The notes under the pieces: generated by a model
The model's input: the letters and a program-made list of their open reading frames with translations, nothing else
The model's database searches: none
What the model was told of the DNA's origin: nothing
Part shown: one piece after another, positions 16,302 through 24,945 of the stretch
Position numbering within the stretch: position 1 is the stretch's first letter
How the letters are laid out: each line of letters opens with the position of its first letter
NCBI RefSeq assembly: GCF_042138895.1
Contig: NZ_JBHIKW010000005.1
Span: 62,001-126,000 of the forward strand
Origin: Cedecea selenatireducens
GTDB lineage: Bacteria > Pseudomonadota > Gammaproteobacteria > Enterobacterales > Enterobacteriaceae
Reading direction: 5' to 3'
Length of the DNA stretch: 64,000 bases
Translations under genes and position numbers: made by a program

Positions 16302-17735
16302 CTAGTTATTTTGGTAAATATCCTTGTAAAGCCGGCTTTCAAAACGCACCAGCGGGATACGGCGGTTACGCTGGTCGGCCGGTTCAACGGCATAGCCGGA
16401 GAGATACTGCACGAAGGCCATGCGTTGGCCACTGGCCGTAGTAATGAAGCCTGCCAGATTATAAACCCCTTGCAGCGAGCCCGTTTTCGCCGATACTTTG
16501 CCGTCAACGCCAGCCTGATGCAGGCCAGCACGATACTGCAGGGAACCGTCGTAGCCCGCGAGCGGCAGCATGGAGATAAAGTTTAGCTGATTATCATTCT
16601 GAGCGATGTATTGCAGCACCTGCATCATCGTGGCTGGCGAAATCAGGTTGTGGCGTGAAAGGCCGGAGCCGTCGACGACGATGCTGTTCCCCAAATCTAC
16701 GCCCGCTTTTTGACGCAAAATCTGACGAACGGAATCTGCCCCTGCGCGCCATGTGCCGGGGACGCCTAAACGATTATGTCCGATGGTTCTGAATACGGTA
16801 TCGGCAATCATGTTATCGGATTTCTTCAGCATGATTTTAAGCAGGTCGTGCAGCGGTGCTGACTGCTTGCTGGCGAGTACTGTACCCGGTTCGTTGGGCT
16901 GAGTCTGGCGCAGCAGCGTTCCGCTATAGCTAATCCCCGCCTGCTTCAGTTCATCTTTGATAATGGCACCTGCATAGCTAGCACCGTCCTGAATGGCAAA
17001 GGCTAATGGCAGAGGGTCTGCGCGCTGTGTGAGGCAGCCTGTCAGCGTGTAACGATTCAAATCGCCCGGAACGACATCAAGTTCACAGTATTGGGCGTCA
17101 GGAGAGCCTTTGGCCAGGGTTCTGACCTGGCTAAACATCACTACCGGGTAATAAGACGCAATACGGATGTAGGCTAAATCGTCAGCCTTAGGGGCGCTAT
17201 ACAGGGAAATTGAGAAACAGTTCCGGTCCACGATTGCGGCGGCAGGGGGGGCGCTAAAACACTGCGTCATATCGTTCCAGGGCCAGCCTGGCGCTTTATC
17301 GTGGCTGGCAAAGATGGACGTATCGACCAGTACGTTCCCCTTAATCTGCTGGACGCCTGCTTTTTTTAATTCGGCGACCATATTGCGGATATCCTGACGT
17401 TTAAGCGTAGGATCGCCGCCAAATCGCGCGATAAGGTCGCCATTCAGTACGCCATTATCGACCTGCGCGCGGCTTTCCAGCGTCGTCGTAAAGCGAAAGT
17501 CCGGGCCTAACTGAAGCAGCGCAGCCAGCGCCGTAATGACTTTTTGAGTACTGGCAGGCAGTGCCATCTGCTGGCTGTGGTAATCAATGAATGGGCTTGT
17601 GGCACCGACTTTTTGCACCATCAGCGCCAGGTTCGCCCCATCAGGCAACTGGGAGGTGTACTCTTCAACGTTCGCAGCCTGAACATTGATGGCTACGGCA
17701 GCGGTCAACCCAATGACAAATCTAAAAAATCGCAT
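16302..17735 (-). CDS. dacB: Penicillin-binding protein 4 (D-Ala-D-Ala carboxy/endopeptidase) DacB
   Basis: Periplasmic low-molecular-weight PBP of the S13 family that trims and cleaves peptidoglycan cross-links. The start at 17735 (MRFFRFVIGL) gives 477 residues, as in E. coli; the frame is open up to 17783. It has a signal peptide (cut near VQA-A, 20-21), active-site Ser62 in ASTQK with Lys65, the KKSDNM motif and the KTG motif in SAKTGSLQG. Divergent from greA. The pmrAB-like pair follows with almost no gap, unlike in E. coli. Confidence 0.97.
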   Translation of the reverse strand: MRFFRFVIGLTAAVAINVQAANVEEYTSQLPDGANLALMVQKVGATSPFIDYHSQQMALPASTQKVITALAALLQLGPDFRFTTTLESRAQVDNGVLNGDLIARFGGDPTLKRQDIRNMVAELKKAGVQQIKGNVLVDTSIFASHDKAPGWPWNDMTQCFSAPPAAAIVDRNCFSISLYSAPKADDLAYIRIASYYPVVMFSQVRTLAKGSPDAQYCELDVVPGDLNRYTLTGCLTQRADPLPLAFAIQDGASYAGAIIKDELKQAGISYSGTLLRQTQPNEPGTVLASKQSAPLHDLLKIMLKKSDNMIADTVFRTIGHNRLGVPGTWRAGADSVRQILRQKAGVDLGNSIVVDGSGLSRHNLISPATMMQVLQYIAQNDNQLNFISMLPLAGYDGSLQYRAGLHQAGVDGKVSAKTGSLQGVYNLAGFITTASGQRMAFVQYLSGYAVEPADQRNRRIPLVRFESRLYKDIYQNN

Positions 17736-17856
17736 AATCTCGCGGTAACGGCCTGGAAACGTGACCGCCATACTACGGTGCATTATGGTGCAAAGTAAAC
17801 GATGACCCTTAGGGAACTCCAGGGTAAAATACCGGTCAATTTGAAAACTGTTACTG

Positions 17857-17894
17857 ACCTGGAGTCATCACTCCGGGTTGGTTTTCTTTTATTT
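17857..17894 (+). terminator. Leader attenuator of greA (GraL-type)
   Basis: Nine-pair stem ACCTGGAGT/ACTCCGGGT (one T-G pair) with loop CATC, then TGGTTTTCTTTT, about 95 bases before the greA start. In E. coli the greA leader likewise has an internal terminator that yields the short RNA GraL. The position and form agree, so most transcripts probably end here and make a small RNA. Confidence 0.82.
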
Positions 17895-17934
17895 ATTGCC
17901 GGAGATACTGCCCGTATCCCGGCCATGCTTTTAA

Positions 17935-17961
17935 GCCAGCAGGGTGTTTTGCCCTGCTGCA
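17935..17961 (+). promoter_or_regulatory. Second hairpin in greA leader
   Basis: CAGCAGGG/CCCTGCTG with loop TGTTTTG lies downstream of the attenuator and 28 bases before the greA start codon. It has no T run, so it is more likely an mRNA structure than a terminator. Confidence 0.55.
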
Positions 17962-17988
17962 GAGGACTGATTTTAAGAGGTATAACAA

Positions 17989-18465
17989 ATGCAACCTATT
18001 CCGATGACATTACGTGGCGCCGAACAATTACGCGAGGAACTGGATTTTCTGAAGTCCGTTCGTCGTCCGGAAATCATTGCTGCAATTGCAGAAGCTCGCG
18101 AGCATGGCGATCTTAAAGAAAACGCCGAATATCACGCCGCGCGTGAGCAGCAGGGCTTTTGTGAAGGCCGTATTCAGGATATCGAAGCGAAGCTGTCCAA
18201 TGCTCAGGTGATCGATGTCACAAAAATGCCTAATAACGGCCGTGTGATTTTTGGCACCACCGTAACGGTATTGAACCTGGATAATGACGAAGAGCTTACT
18301 TATCGCATCGTTGGTGACGATGAGGCTGATTTTAAAAAGAATCTTATTTCTGTAAATTCGCCTATCGCTCGCGGCCTTGTGGGTAAAGAATGCGATGATG
18401 TTGTTGTGATTCGCACGCCGGGTGGCGATGTCGAATTCGAAATCCTGAAAGTAGAATATTTATAA
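17989..18465 (+). CDS. greA: Transcript cleavage factor GreA
   Basis: Binds the RNA polymerase secondary channel and stimulates cleavage of backtracked RNA. The 158 residues have an N-terminal coiled coil with the acidic tip Asp41 and Glu44 (HGDLKENAEY) and a C-terminal FKBP-like domain. Length equals E. coli GreA. AAGAGG ribosome-binding site nine bases upstream. The long leader holds an attenuator. Confidence 0.98.
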   Translation: MQPIPMTLRGAEQLREELDFLKSVRRPEIIAAIAEAREHGDLKENAEYHAAREQQGFCEGRIQDIEAKLSNAQVIDVTKMPNNGRVIFGTTVTVLNLDNDEELTYRIVGDDEADFKKNLISVNSPIARGLVGKECDDVVVIRTPGGDVEFEILKVEYL

Positions 18466-18510
18466 TTTTTACTACGCTGGCTAAAGGGTTGGCGTATTGT
18501 AAAGAAAAGA

Positions 18511-18533
18511 AAAAGGCCGCATAGCGGCCTTTT
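18511..18533. terminator. Bidirectional terminator between greA and yhbY
   Basis: AAAAGGCCGC/GCGGCCTTTT stem. On the plus strand it has a short T run after greA; on the minus strand it is followed by a longer T-rich tail, serving yhbY. Confidence 0.88.
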
Positions 18534-18570
18534 ATCAACGAACATAGCGTGGCATTTTGCACACCTCTGC

Positions 18571-18864
18571 CTACTTCGGCAGAGAGATCTTCCGCTCTTT
18601 AGAAGGGCGATAGATCACCAGCGTTTTACCGATGACCTGTACGTTACAGGCGCCGGTTTCCCGCACGATGGCATCCACTATTAAGGTTTTCGTTTCGCGA
18701 TCTTCCGTTGCGATCTTCACCTTGATTAACTCATGGTGCTCAAGCGCTTGTTCAATCTCGGCCAGTACCCCTTCGGTCAAACCATTATTGCCAAGCAGAA
18801 CGACCGGCTTGAGCGGATGGGCCAGACCTTTCAGGTGCTGTTTTTGTTTAGTACTCAGATTCAT
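18571..18864 (-). CDS. yhbY: Ribosome-associated CRM-domain protein YhbY
   Basis: A 97-residue protein made of a single CRM RNA-binding domain, found with pre-50S particles in E. coli. The CRM signature is LLGNNGLTEGVLAEIEQAL, and the C-terminal strand VIGKTLVIYRPS is present. Divergent from rlmE, convergent with greA. Confidence 0.97.
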   Translation of the reverse strand: MNLSTKQKQHLKGLAHPLKPVVLLGNNGLTEGVLAEIEQALEHHELIKVKIATEDRETKTLIVDAIVRETGACNVQVIGKTLVIYRPSKERKISLPK

Positions 18865-18990
18865 CGTATTTTTTGCTTACGTTGGGATTGAAAACGGTTC
18901 ATTCTACCGCCATCTCCAGTGTATCGCCAAATCGGCTGTGCTGATTGTTAGTTAGCCTGCTATTCACGATGAACAAAGTTGGATATTGAG

Positions 18991-19620
18991 ATGACAGGTA
19001 AGAAGCGTTCTGCCAGCTCCAGTCGCTGGCTGCAGGAACACTTTAGCGATAAATATGTTCTACAGGCACAGAAAAAGGGGTTGCGGTCCCGTGCCTGGTT
19101 TAAACTTGATGAAATACAGCAAAGTGACAAACTTTTTAAGCCAGGAATGACTATTGTTGATCTTGGTGCTGCACCCGGCGGGTGGTCACAGTACGTCGTG
19201 ACCCAAATCGGGAATCAGGGGAGAATCATCGCTTGCGATCTTTTACCAATGGATCCTATCGTTGGTGTGGACTTCCTTCAGGGCGATTTTCGTGATGAAT
19301 TAGTCGTCAAAGCCCTGCTGGAACGTGTTGGTGACAGTAAAGTGCAGGTTGTCATGTCAGATATGGCGCCAAACATGAGCGGGACACCGGCAGTCGATAT
19401 CCCGCGCGCTATGTACCTGGTTGAACTGGCGCTGGAAATGTGTCGGGACGTGCTGGCGCCGGGCGGTAGTTTTGTAGTGAAAGTGTTTCAGGGCGAAGGT
19501 TTCGATGAATACCTGCGAGAAATTCGCTCCCTGTTTACGACGGTTAAAGTTCGTAAGCCGGACTCTTCTCGTGCCCGCTCACGTGAAGTGTACATTGTAG
19601 CGACCGGGCGCAAACTATAG
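18991..19620 (+). CDS. rlmE: 23S rRNA 2'-O-ribose methyltransferase RlmE
   Basis: Methylates U2552 of 23S rRNA in the A-loop; heat-shock gene in E. coli (ftsJ/rrmJ). The start at 18991 (MTGKKRSASSSRW) gives 209 residues as in E. coli; an upstream in-frame ATG at 18979 gives four more. SAM motif VDLGAAPGGWSQ, catalytic Lys38, Asp in MSDMAPNMSG and Lys in GSFVVKVFQG are present. Followed by ftsH after 47 bases. Confidence 0.98.
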   Translation: MTGKKRSASSSRWLQEHFSDKYVLQAQKKGLRSRAWFKLDEIQQSDKLFKPGMTIVDLGAAPGGWSQYVVTQIGNQGRIIACDLLPMDPIVGVDFLQGDFRDELVVKALLERVGDSKVQVVMSDMAPNMSGTPAVDIPRAMYLVELALEMCRDVLAPGGSFVVKVFQGEGFDEYLREIRSLFTTVKVRKPDSSRARSREVYIVATGRKL

Positions 19621-19667
19621 TACCCTGACGCTGTTTGTTAACACAGTTGTAATATGAGGTTAATCCC

Positions 19668-21614
19668 TTGAGTGACATGGCGAAAAACCTAATACTCTGG
19701 CTGGTCATTGCCGTTGTGCTAATGTCGGTATTCCAGAGCTTTGGGCCCAGCGAGTCAAATGGCCGTAGGGTGGACTACTCCACTTTCCTGTCCGAAGTTA
19801 ATCAGGACCAGGTTCGCGAAGCGCGCATCAACGGACGTGAAATCAACGTTACCAAGAAAGATAGTAACCGATACACGACTTACATCCCCGTTAATGATCC
19901 CAAGCTGCTTGATAATCTGATTACCAAGAACGTGAAAGTTGTGGGCGAGCCGCCTGAAGAGCAGAGTCTGCTGGCAACTATCTTCATTTCCTGGTTCCCA
20001 ATGCTGCTGCTGATTGGGGTCTGGATCTTCTTTATGCGCCAAATGCAGGGCGGCGGTGGCAAAGGTGCCATGTCGTTCGGTAAGAGCAAGGCGCGTATGC
20101 TAACGGAAGACCAAATCAAGACCACCTTTGCTGACGTTGCAGGCTGTGACGAGGCGAAAGAAGAGGTGGCTGAGCTGGTTGAATACCTGCGTGAGCCGAG
20201 CCGTTTCCAGAAGCTGGGCGGTAAAATCCCGAAAGGCGTCCTGATGGTCGGTCCTCCGGGTACGGGTAAAACGCTGCTGGCAAAAGCGATTGCTGGCGAA
20301 GCTAAAGTGCCGTTCTTCACGATTTCCGGCTCTGACTTTGTTGAAATGTTCGTCGGTGTGGGCGCATCCCGTGTCCGTGACATGTTCGAACAGGCCAAGA
20401 AAGCAGCACCTTGCATTATCTTTATCGATGAAATCGATGCCGTAGGTCGTCAGCGTGGCGCCGGTCTGGGTGGTGGTCACGATGAACGTGAGCAGACCCT
20501 GAACCAGATGCTGGTTGAGATGGATGGCTTCGAAGGTAACGAAGGTATCATCGTTATTGCGGCAACTAACCGTCCTGACGTACTTGACCCGGCGCTGCTG
20601 CGTCCAGGTCGTTTCGACCGCCAGGTTGTTGTCGGTCTGCCGGACGTTCGTGGCCGTGAGCAAATCCTGAAAGTGCATATGCGCCGCGTACCGCTTTCGC
20701 CGGATATTGATGCTGCAATTATCGCTCGTGGTACGCCTGGTTTCTCCGGTGCCGATCTGGCCAACCTGGTGAACGAAGCCGCGCTGTTTGCCGCTCGCGG
20801 TAACAAGCGTGTGGTATCGATGGTTGAGTTCGAGAAAGCGAAAGACAAAATCATGATGGGGGCAGAACGTCGCTCCATGGTGATGACGGAAGCGCAGAAA
20901 GAATCTACTGCCTATCACGAAGCTGGCCATGCGATTATCGGTCGCCTGGTACCGGAACACGATCCGGTGCACAAAGTGACGATTATTCCTCGTGGTCGTG
21001 CGTTGGGTGTGACCTTCTTCCTGCCTGAAGGCGATGCTATTAGCGCCAGCCGTCAGAAACTGGAAAGTCAGATCTCCACGCTGTACGGCGGCCGTCTGGC
21101 AGAAGAGATTATCTACGGACCGGAACATGTGTCTACCGGGGCGTCGAATGACATTAAAGTCGCGACCAACCTGGCACGTAACATGGTTACCCAGTGGGGC
21201 TTCTCCGACAAACTTGGTCCGCTGCTGTATGCGGAAGAAGAGGGCGAAGTATTCCTGGGCCGTTCAGTTGCGAAAGCTAAGCATATGTCTGATGAGACCG
21301 CGCGTATCATCGATCAGGAAGTGAAATCCCTGATTGAACGCAACTATGCTCGTGCTCGCCAGCTGCTGAATGAGAACATGGATATCCTGCATACCATGAA
21401 AGATGCGTTGATGAAGTATGAAACCATCGATGCACCGCAGATTGACGATCTGATGGCTCGCCGCGAAGTGCGTCCGCCAGCAGGTTGGGAAGATGCGAGC
21501 AAGAGCAGCAATAATTCTGATAACAACGGTACCCCAAATGCGCCACGCCCGGTTGATGAACCGCGCACGCCAAATCCGGGTAACACGATGTCAGAACAGC
21601 TGGGCGACAAATAA
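19668..21614 (+). CDS. ftsH: ATP-dependent inner-membrane metalloprotease FtsH
   Basis: Hexameric AAA+ zinc protease that degrades membrane and short-lived soluble proteins (LpxC, sigma-32). Two N-terminal membrane helices (about 8-27 and 100-122) flank a periplasmic domain; then Walker A GPPGTGKT, Walker B IIFIDEID, the second region of homology, and zinc site HEAGH. Two starts are possible: TTG at 19668 with GAGG at the right distance, or ATG at 19677 (MAKNLILW), the start used for E. coli. Spacing favours TTG slightly. The C-terminus ends in the conserved MSEQLGDK. Confidence 0.97.
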   Translation: MSDMAKNLILWLVIAVVLMSVFQSFGPSESNGRRVDYSTFLSEVNQDQVREARINGREINVTKKDSNRYTTYIPVNDPKLLDNLITKNVKVVGEPPEEQSLLATIFISWFPMLLLIGVWIFFMRQMQGGGGKGAMSFGKSKARMLTEDQIKTTFADVAGCDEAKEEVAELVEYLREPSRFQKLGGKIPKGVLMVGPPGTGKTLLAKAIAGEAKVPFFTISGSDFVEMFVGVGASRVRDMFEQAKKAAPCIIFIDEIDAVGRQRGAGLGGGHDEREQTLNQMLVEMDGFEGNEGIIVIAATNRPDVLDPALLRPGRFDRQVVVGLPDVRGREQILKVHMRRVPLSPDIDAAIIARGTPGFSGADLANLVNEAALFAARGNKRVVSMVEFEKAKDKIMMGAERRSMVMTEAQKESTAYHEAGHAIIGRLVPEHDPVHKVTIIPRGRALGVTFFLPEGDAISASRQKLESQISTLYGGRLAEEIIYGPEHVSTGASNDIKVATNLARNMVTQWGFSDKLGPLLYAEEEGEVFLGRSVAKAKHMSDETARIIDQEVKSLIERNYARARQLLNENMDILHTMKDALMKYETIDAPQIDDLMARREVRPPAGWEDASKSSNNSDNNGTPNAPRPVDEPRTPNPGNTMSEQLGDK

Positions 21615-21648
21615 GACGCTCACGACAGATGTTTTTGCAGTAATCTAT

Positions 21649-21675
21649 AAACCCCGGGCCTGTCCCGGGGTTTTT
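21649..21675 (+). terminator. Terminator between ftsH and folP
   Basis: AACCCCGGG/CCCGGGGTT stem with loop CCTGT and a T run. folP starts 39 bases later with no evident strong promoter between, so partial read-through is likely. Confidence 0.85.
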
Positions 21676-21713
21676 GTTTTTGTACCTCCTAAGACAAACG
21701 CATAGGAAGAAGA

Positions 21714-22562
21714 ATGAAACTTACCGCGCAGGGCTCTACGCTGGATCTCTCCCATCCTCATGTCATGGGGATTTTAAACGTCACGCCGGATTCTTTTTCT
21801 GACGGTGGCCAGCACAACTCGCTGGTTGAAGCCCTGAAGCATGCAAACGCTATGATCAACGCCGGGGCGACAATCATTGATGTTGGCGGAGAATCTACGC
21901 GACCTGGTGCGGCCGAAGTAAGTACTGAAGAAGAGCTTGAGCGCGTTATCCCGGTGGTGGAGGCGATTGCTCAGCGTTTTGAAGTCTGGGTTTCTGTGGA
22001 TACCTCAAAGGCTGAGGTTATCCGCGAGTCTGCCCGAGTGGGGGCGCATATTATCAACGATATTCGCTCGTTACAGGAGCCCGGGGCGCTGGCCGCCGCT
22101 GCGGAAACGGGGCTACCGGTTTGCCTGATGCATATGCAAGGTGAACCGAAAACGATGCAGCAGGCGCCGCACTATGATGACGTGTATGCCGACGTGAATC
22201 GCTTTTTTGTGCAGCATATTGCCCGCTGTGAGGCGGGAGGTATCTCAAAAGAGAAATTGTTGCTCGACCCAGGCTTTGGTTTCGGTAAGAATCTCACCCA
22301 CAATTACCAGCTATTAGCCCGACTTTCGGAATTCCATCACTACGGCATGCCGCTCCTGGTGGGAATGTCCCGTAAATCCATGGTGGGGCAGTTGCTGAAT
22401 GTTGGCCCCGACCAGCGTCTGAGCGGAAGTCTTGCCTGTGCGGTGATTGCTGCCATGCAGGGGGCACAAATTCTTCGCGTTCATGACGTGAAAGAGACAG
22501 TTGAAGCTATGCGCGTGGTTGAAGCTACGCTTTCAGTGAAGGAAAACAAATACTATGAGTAA
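21714..22562 (+). CDS. folP: Dihydropteroate synthase FolP
   Basis: Joins p-aminobenzoate to 6-hydroxymethyl-dihydropterin diphosphate in folate synthesis; sulfonamide target. The 282 residues form a TIM barrel with the two Pterin_bind signatures GILNVTPDSFSDGG and IIDVGGESTRPGA, plus VGMSRKSM near the C-terminus. Length equals chromosomal enteric FolP, without insertions typical of Sul enzymes. Its 3' end overlaps the glmM start by eight bases. Confidence 0.98.
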   Translation: MKLTAQGSTLDLSHPHVMGILNVTPDSFSDGGQHNSLVEALKHANAMINAGATIIDVGGESTRPGAAEVSTEEELERVIPVVEAIAQRFEVWVSVDTSKAEVIRESARVGAHIINDIRSLQEPGALAAAAETGLPVCLMHMQGEPKTMQQAPHYDDVYADVNRFFVQHIARCEAGGISKEKLLLDPGFGFGKNLTHNYQLLARLSEFHHYGMPLLVGMSRKSMVGQLLNVGPDQRLSGSLACAVIAAMQGAQILRVHDVKETVEAMRVVEATLSVKENKYYE

Positions 22563-23892
22563 CCGTAAATATTTTGGCACCGATGGCATTCGTGGCCGCG
22601 TGGGCGATGCGCCTATTACTCCTGATTTCGTTCTGAAGCTGGGCTGGGCTGCGGGTAAAGTGCTTGCTCGTCATGGCTCCCGTAAAATCATCATCGGTAA
22701 AGATACGCGTATTTCCGGCTACATGCTGGAGTCTGCACTGGAAGCAGGTCTTGCCGCAGCCGGTCTGTCCGCTTCTTTTACCGGGCCAATGCCAACGCCT
22801 GCGGTTGCCTATTTGACGCGAACATTCCGCGCGGAAGCCGGCATTGTTATCTCTGCCTCTCATAATCCGTTCTATGACAACGGCATCAAATTCTTCTCTA
22901 TCGACGGGACTAAGCTCCCGGATGAAGTCGAAGAAGCGATTGAAGCGGAGATGGAAAAAGAGATCACCTGCGTAGATTCGGCGGAGCTGGGTAAAGCCAG
23001 CCGTATTGTTGATGCCGCAGGGCGCTATATTGAATTCTGTAAGGGGACTTTCCCGAACGAACTGAGCCTGAATGGCCTCAAAATCGTCGTGGACTGCGCT
23101 AACGGAGCGACTTACCACATCGCACCCAATGTATTGCGTGAGCTGGGCGCAAAAGTCATTGCCATCGGCTGTGAGCCGGATGGGGTGAACATTAATGAAA
23201 AATGCGGTGCGACCGACGTTCGCATGCTGCAAGAACGCGTGTTGTTAGAAAAAGCCGATCTGGGTATAGCGTTTGACGGCGACGGCGACCGGGTGATCAT
23301 GGTGGATAACCTGGGGCATAAAGTCGATGGCGATCAGATTCTCTATATCATCGCTCGCGAAGGATTGCGTCAGGGGCAGCTACGCGGCGGCGCCGTGGGG
23401 ACGCTAATGAGCAATATGGGGCTGGAAGTCGCGCTTAAGCAGCTGGGTATTCCATTTGTCCGTGCCAAAGTTGGTGACCGCTATGTCCTGGAGAAACTGC
23501 AGGAGAAAGGCTGGCGTATAGGTGCGGAAAACTCCGGGCACGTTATCCTGCTGGACCAGACCACAACGGGCGACGGTATCATCGCTGGTTTGCAAGTACT
23601 CACAGCAATGGTTCGCAACCACATGAGCCTGCACGATCTTTGCAGCGGCATGAAATTATTCCCGCAGATTTTGGTTAACGTCCGCTTTACCGCTGGCAGC
23701 GGCGATCCGCTTGAAAACGAAGCGGTAAAACGCGCTACCGCTGAGGTGGAAGCCGCATTGGGCAACCGTGGCCGCGTATTGTTGCGTAAGTCAGGCACTG
23801 AACCGCTGATTCGAGTGATGGTTGAAGGTGAGGACGAAGCGCAGGTTACGGCCTTTGCCCACCAAATCGCAGATGCAGTGAAGGCAGTTTAA
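22555..23892 (+). CDS. glmM: Phosphoglucosamine mutase GlmM
   Basis: Converts glucosamine-6-phosphate to glucosamine-1-phosphate for UDP-GlcNAc synthesis. 445 residues, with the phosphoserine loop VISASHNPFYDNG (active Ser102), Mg-binding DGDGDR, sugar-binding GEN-like segment (GAENSGHV) and phosphate-binding RKSGTEPLIRV. Overlaps folP by eight bases, so translation is likely coupled. A hairpin (23921-23938) follows. Confidence 0.98.
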   Translation: MSNRKYFGTDGIRGRVGDAPITPDFVLKLGWAAGKVLARHGSRKIIIGKDTRISGYMLESALEAGLAAAGLSASFTGPMPTPAVAYLTRTFRAEAGIVISASHNPFYDNGIKFFSIDGTKLPDEVEEAIEAEMEKEITCVDSAELGKASRIVDAAGRYIEFCKGTFPNELSLNGLKIVVDCANGATYHIAPNVLRELGAKVIAIGCEPDGVNINEKCGATDVRMLQERVLLEKADLGIAFDGDGDRVIMVDNLGHKVDGDQILYIIAREGLRQGQLRGGAVGTLMSNMGLEVALKQLGIPFVRAKVGDRYVLEKLQEKGWRIGAENSGHVILLDQTTTGDGIIAGLQVLTAMVRNHMSLHDLCSGMKLFPQILVNVRFTAGSGDPLENEAVKRATAEVEAALGNRGRVLLRKSGTEPLIRVMVEGEDEAQVTAFAHQIADAVKAV

Positions 23893-23919
23893 TATTTTCT
23901 GCGCATCAAACTGATTGAA

Positions 23920-23939
23920 AAGGCGGCAGTTGCCGCCTG
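23920..23939 (+). terminator. Hairpin after glmM
   Basis: AGGCGGCA/TGCCGCCT with a two-base loop, followed by GTTCTTCT, which is a poor T run. Probably a weak terminator of folP-glmM. The rest of the 235-base gap to secG has no gene that I can support. Confidence 0.6.
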
Positions 23940-24127
23940 TTCTTCTACCGAATACTGATTGTTTGCTGTTTTTTTCCGCAGTCAGTGCATTGTTAATAAA
24001 TTGCCCTTGCGCACCAGTCTGGCTTTGGTTAGTATTCTCACCCGCTTCAGTGGGTAATGACAAACGTATCCGCTTAACTGGTTTGAAGCAATTGGCGTGC
24101 GGTAACCCCGCAAGGAACAGGTTGATT

Positions 24128-24460
24128 ATGTACGAAGCTCTTTTGGTTGTTTTCCTTATTGTAGCGTTAGGCCTTGTAGGTCTTATTATGCTGCAGCAAG
24201 GTAAAGGCGCTGATATGGGAGCCTCCTTCGGAGCAGGCGCTTCCGCTACGTTATTCGGTTCAAGTGGTTCTGGTAACTTCATGACCCGCATGACCGGTGT
24301 GCTCGCAACGTTGTTCTTTATTCTGAGCCTGGTTCTGGGTAATCTCAGCACCAACAAAACCAGTAAAGGAAGTGAGTGGGAGAATTTAAGTCAGCCAGCA
24401 CAAACTGAGCAGACTGCGCCAGCGGCACCTACCAAGCCGAGCAGCGATATCCCGCAGTAA
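24128..24460 (+). CDS. secG: Preprotein translocase subunit SecG
   Basis: Small SecYEG subunit that aids protein translocation. Start at 24128 (MYEALLVVFLIVALG), AGGAA upstream; 110 residues as in E. coli. Two membrane helices (about 3-22 and 54-73) flank the conserved cytoplasmic loop with GKGADMGASFGAGAS. The Pro/Thr-rich tail is variable. tRNA-Leu follows 49 bases later. Confidence 0.97.
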   Translation: MYEALLVVFLIVALGLVGLIMLQQGKGADMGASFGAGASATLFGSSGSGNFMTRMTGVLATLFFILSLVLGNLSTNKTSKGSEWENLSQPAQTEQTAPAAPTKPSSDIPQ

Positions 24461-24509
24461 GTTTGTCAGCTTCAATGCGGTAATATGAAGGTTACCGTGT
24501 TCAAAGAGT

Positions 24510-24596
24510 GCCGAGGTGGTGGAATTGGTAGACACGCTACCTTGAGGTGGTAGTGCCCGATTGGGCTTACGGGTTCAAGTCCCGTCCTCGGTACCA
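24510..24596 (+). tRNA. leuU: tRNA-Leu (anticodon GAG)
   Basis: An 87-base class II tRNA with a long variable arm. Acceptor GCCGAGG pairs with CCTCGGT, discriminator A, CCA encoded (24594-24596). Anticodon GAG is at 24544-24546 in loop CTTGAGG. T arm GGGTTCAAGTCCC. Matches E. coli leuU almost base for base and lies at the same place after secG. Confidence 0.98.
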
Positions 24597-24610
24597 AATC
24601 CTAGCAATTC

Positions 24611-24639
24611 TTGCATTTTATGCAATTCTGGCGTAGTAT
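24611..24639 (+). promoter_or_regulatory. Sigma-70 promoter of metY-rimP-nusA operon
   Basis: TTGCAT (24611-24616), 17-base spacer, TAGTAT (24634-24639), then a GC-rich discriminator (TGCCACG) before the tRNA. It lies between leuU and metY. Confidence 0.78.
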
Positions 24640-24655
24640 TTGCCACGTTTTCGGA

Positions 24656-24732
<77 letters not shown>

Positions 24733-24860
24733 CTTTCCCTGAGAGTTCTTTTTCAAATATACTGTGAACACCAGTTTCGGTGCCTTCGCGAAGAATTTAG
24801 AAAAAAATTCTCCTGGACGGTGTCCGGGCCGCAGTTGCGGCATACAGGGTTCAGTTATAT

Positions 24861-24886
24861 AAAGCCCCGATTTATCGGGGTTTTTT
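24861..24886 (+). terminator. Terminator between metY and rimP
   Basis: AAAGCCCCGAT/ATCGGGGTTTTTT hairpin. It ends most metY transcripts while read-through, possibly NusA-dependent, supplies the downstream operon; the latter is inferred from E. coli. Confidence 0.88.
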
Positions 24887-24945
24887 GTTATCTGACTTCA
24901 GAATAACTGGGCTATATGCCCTTTTTTTATGTCTTGGGGGTGGGC

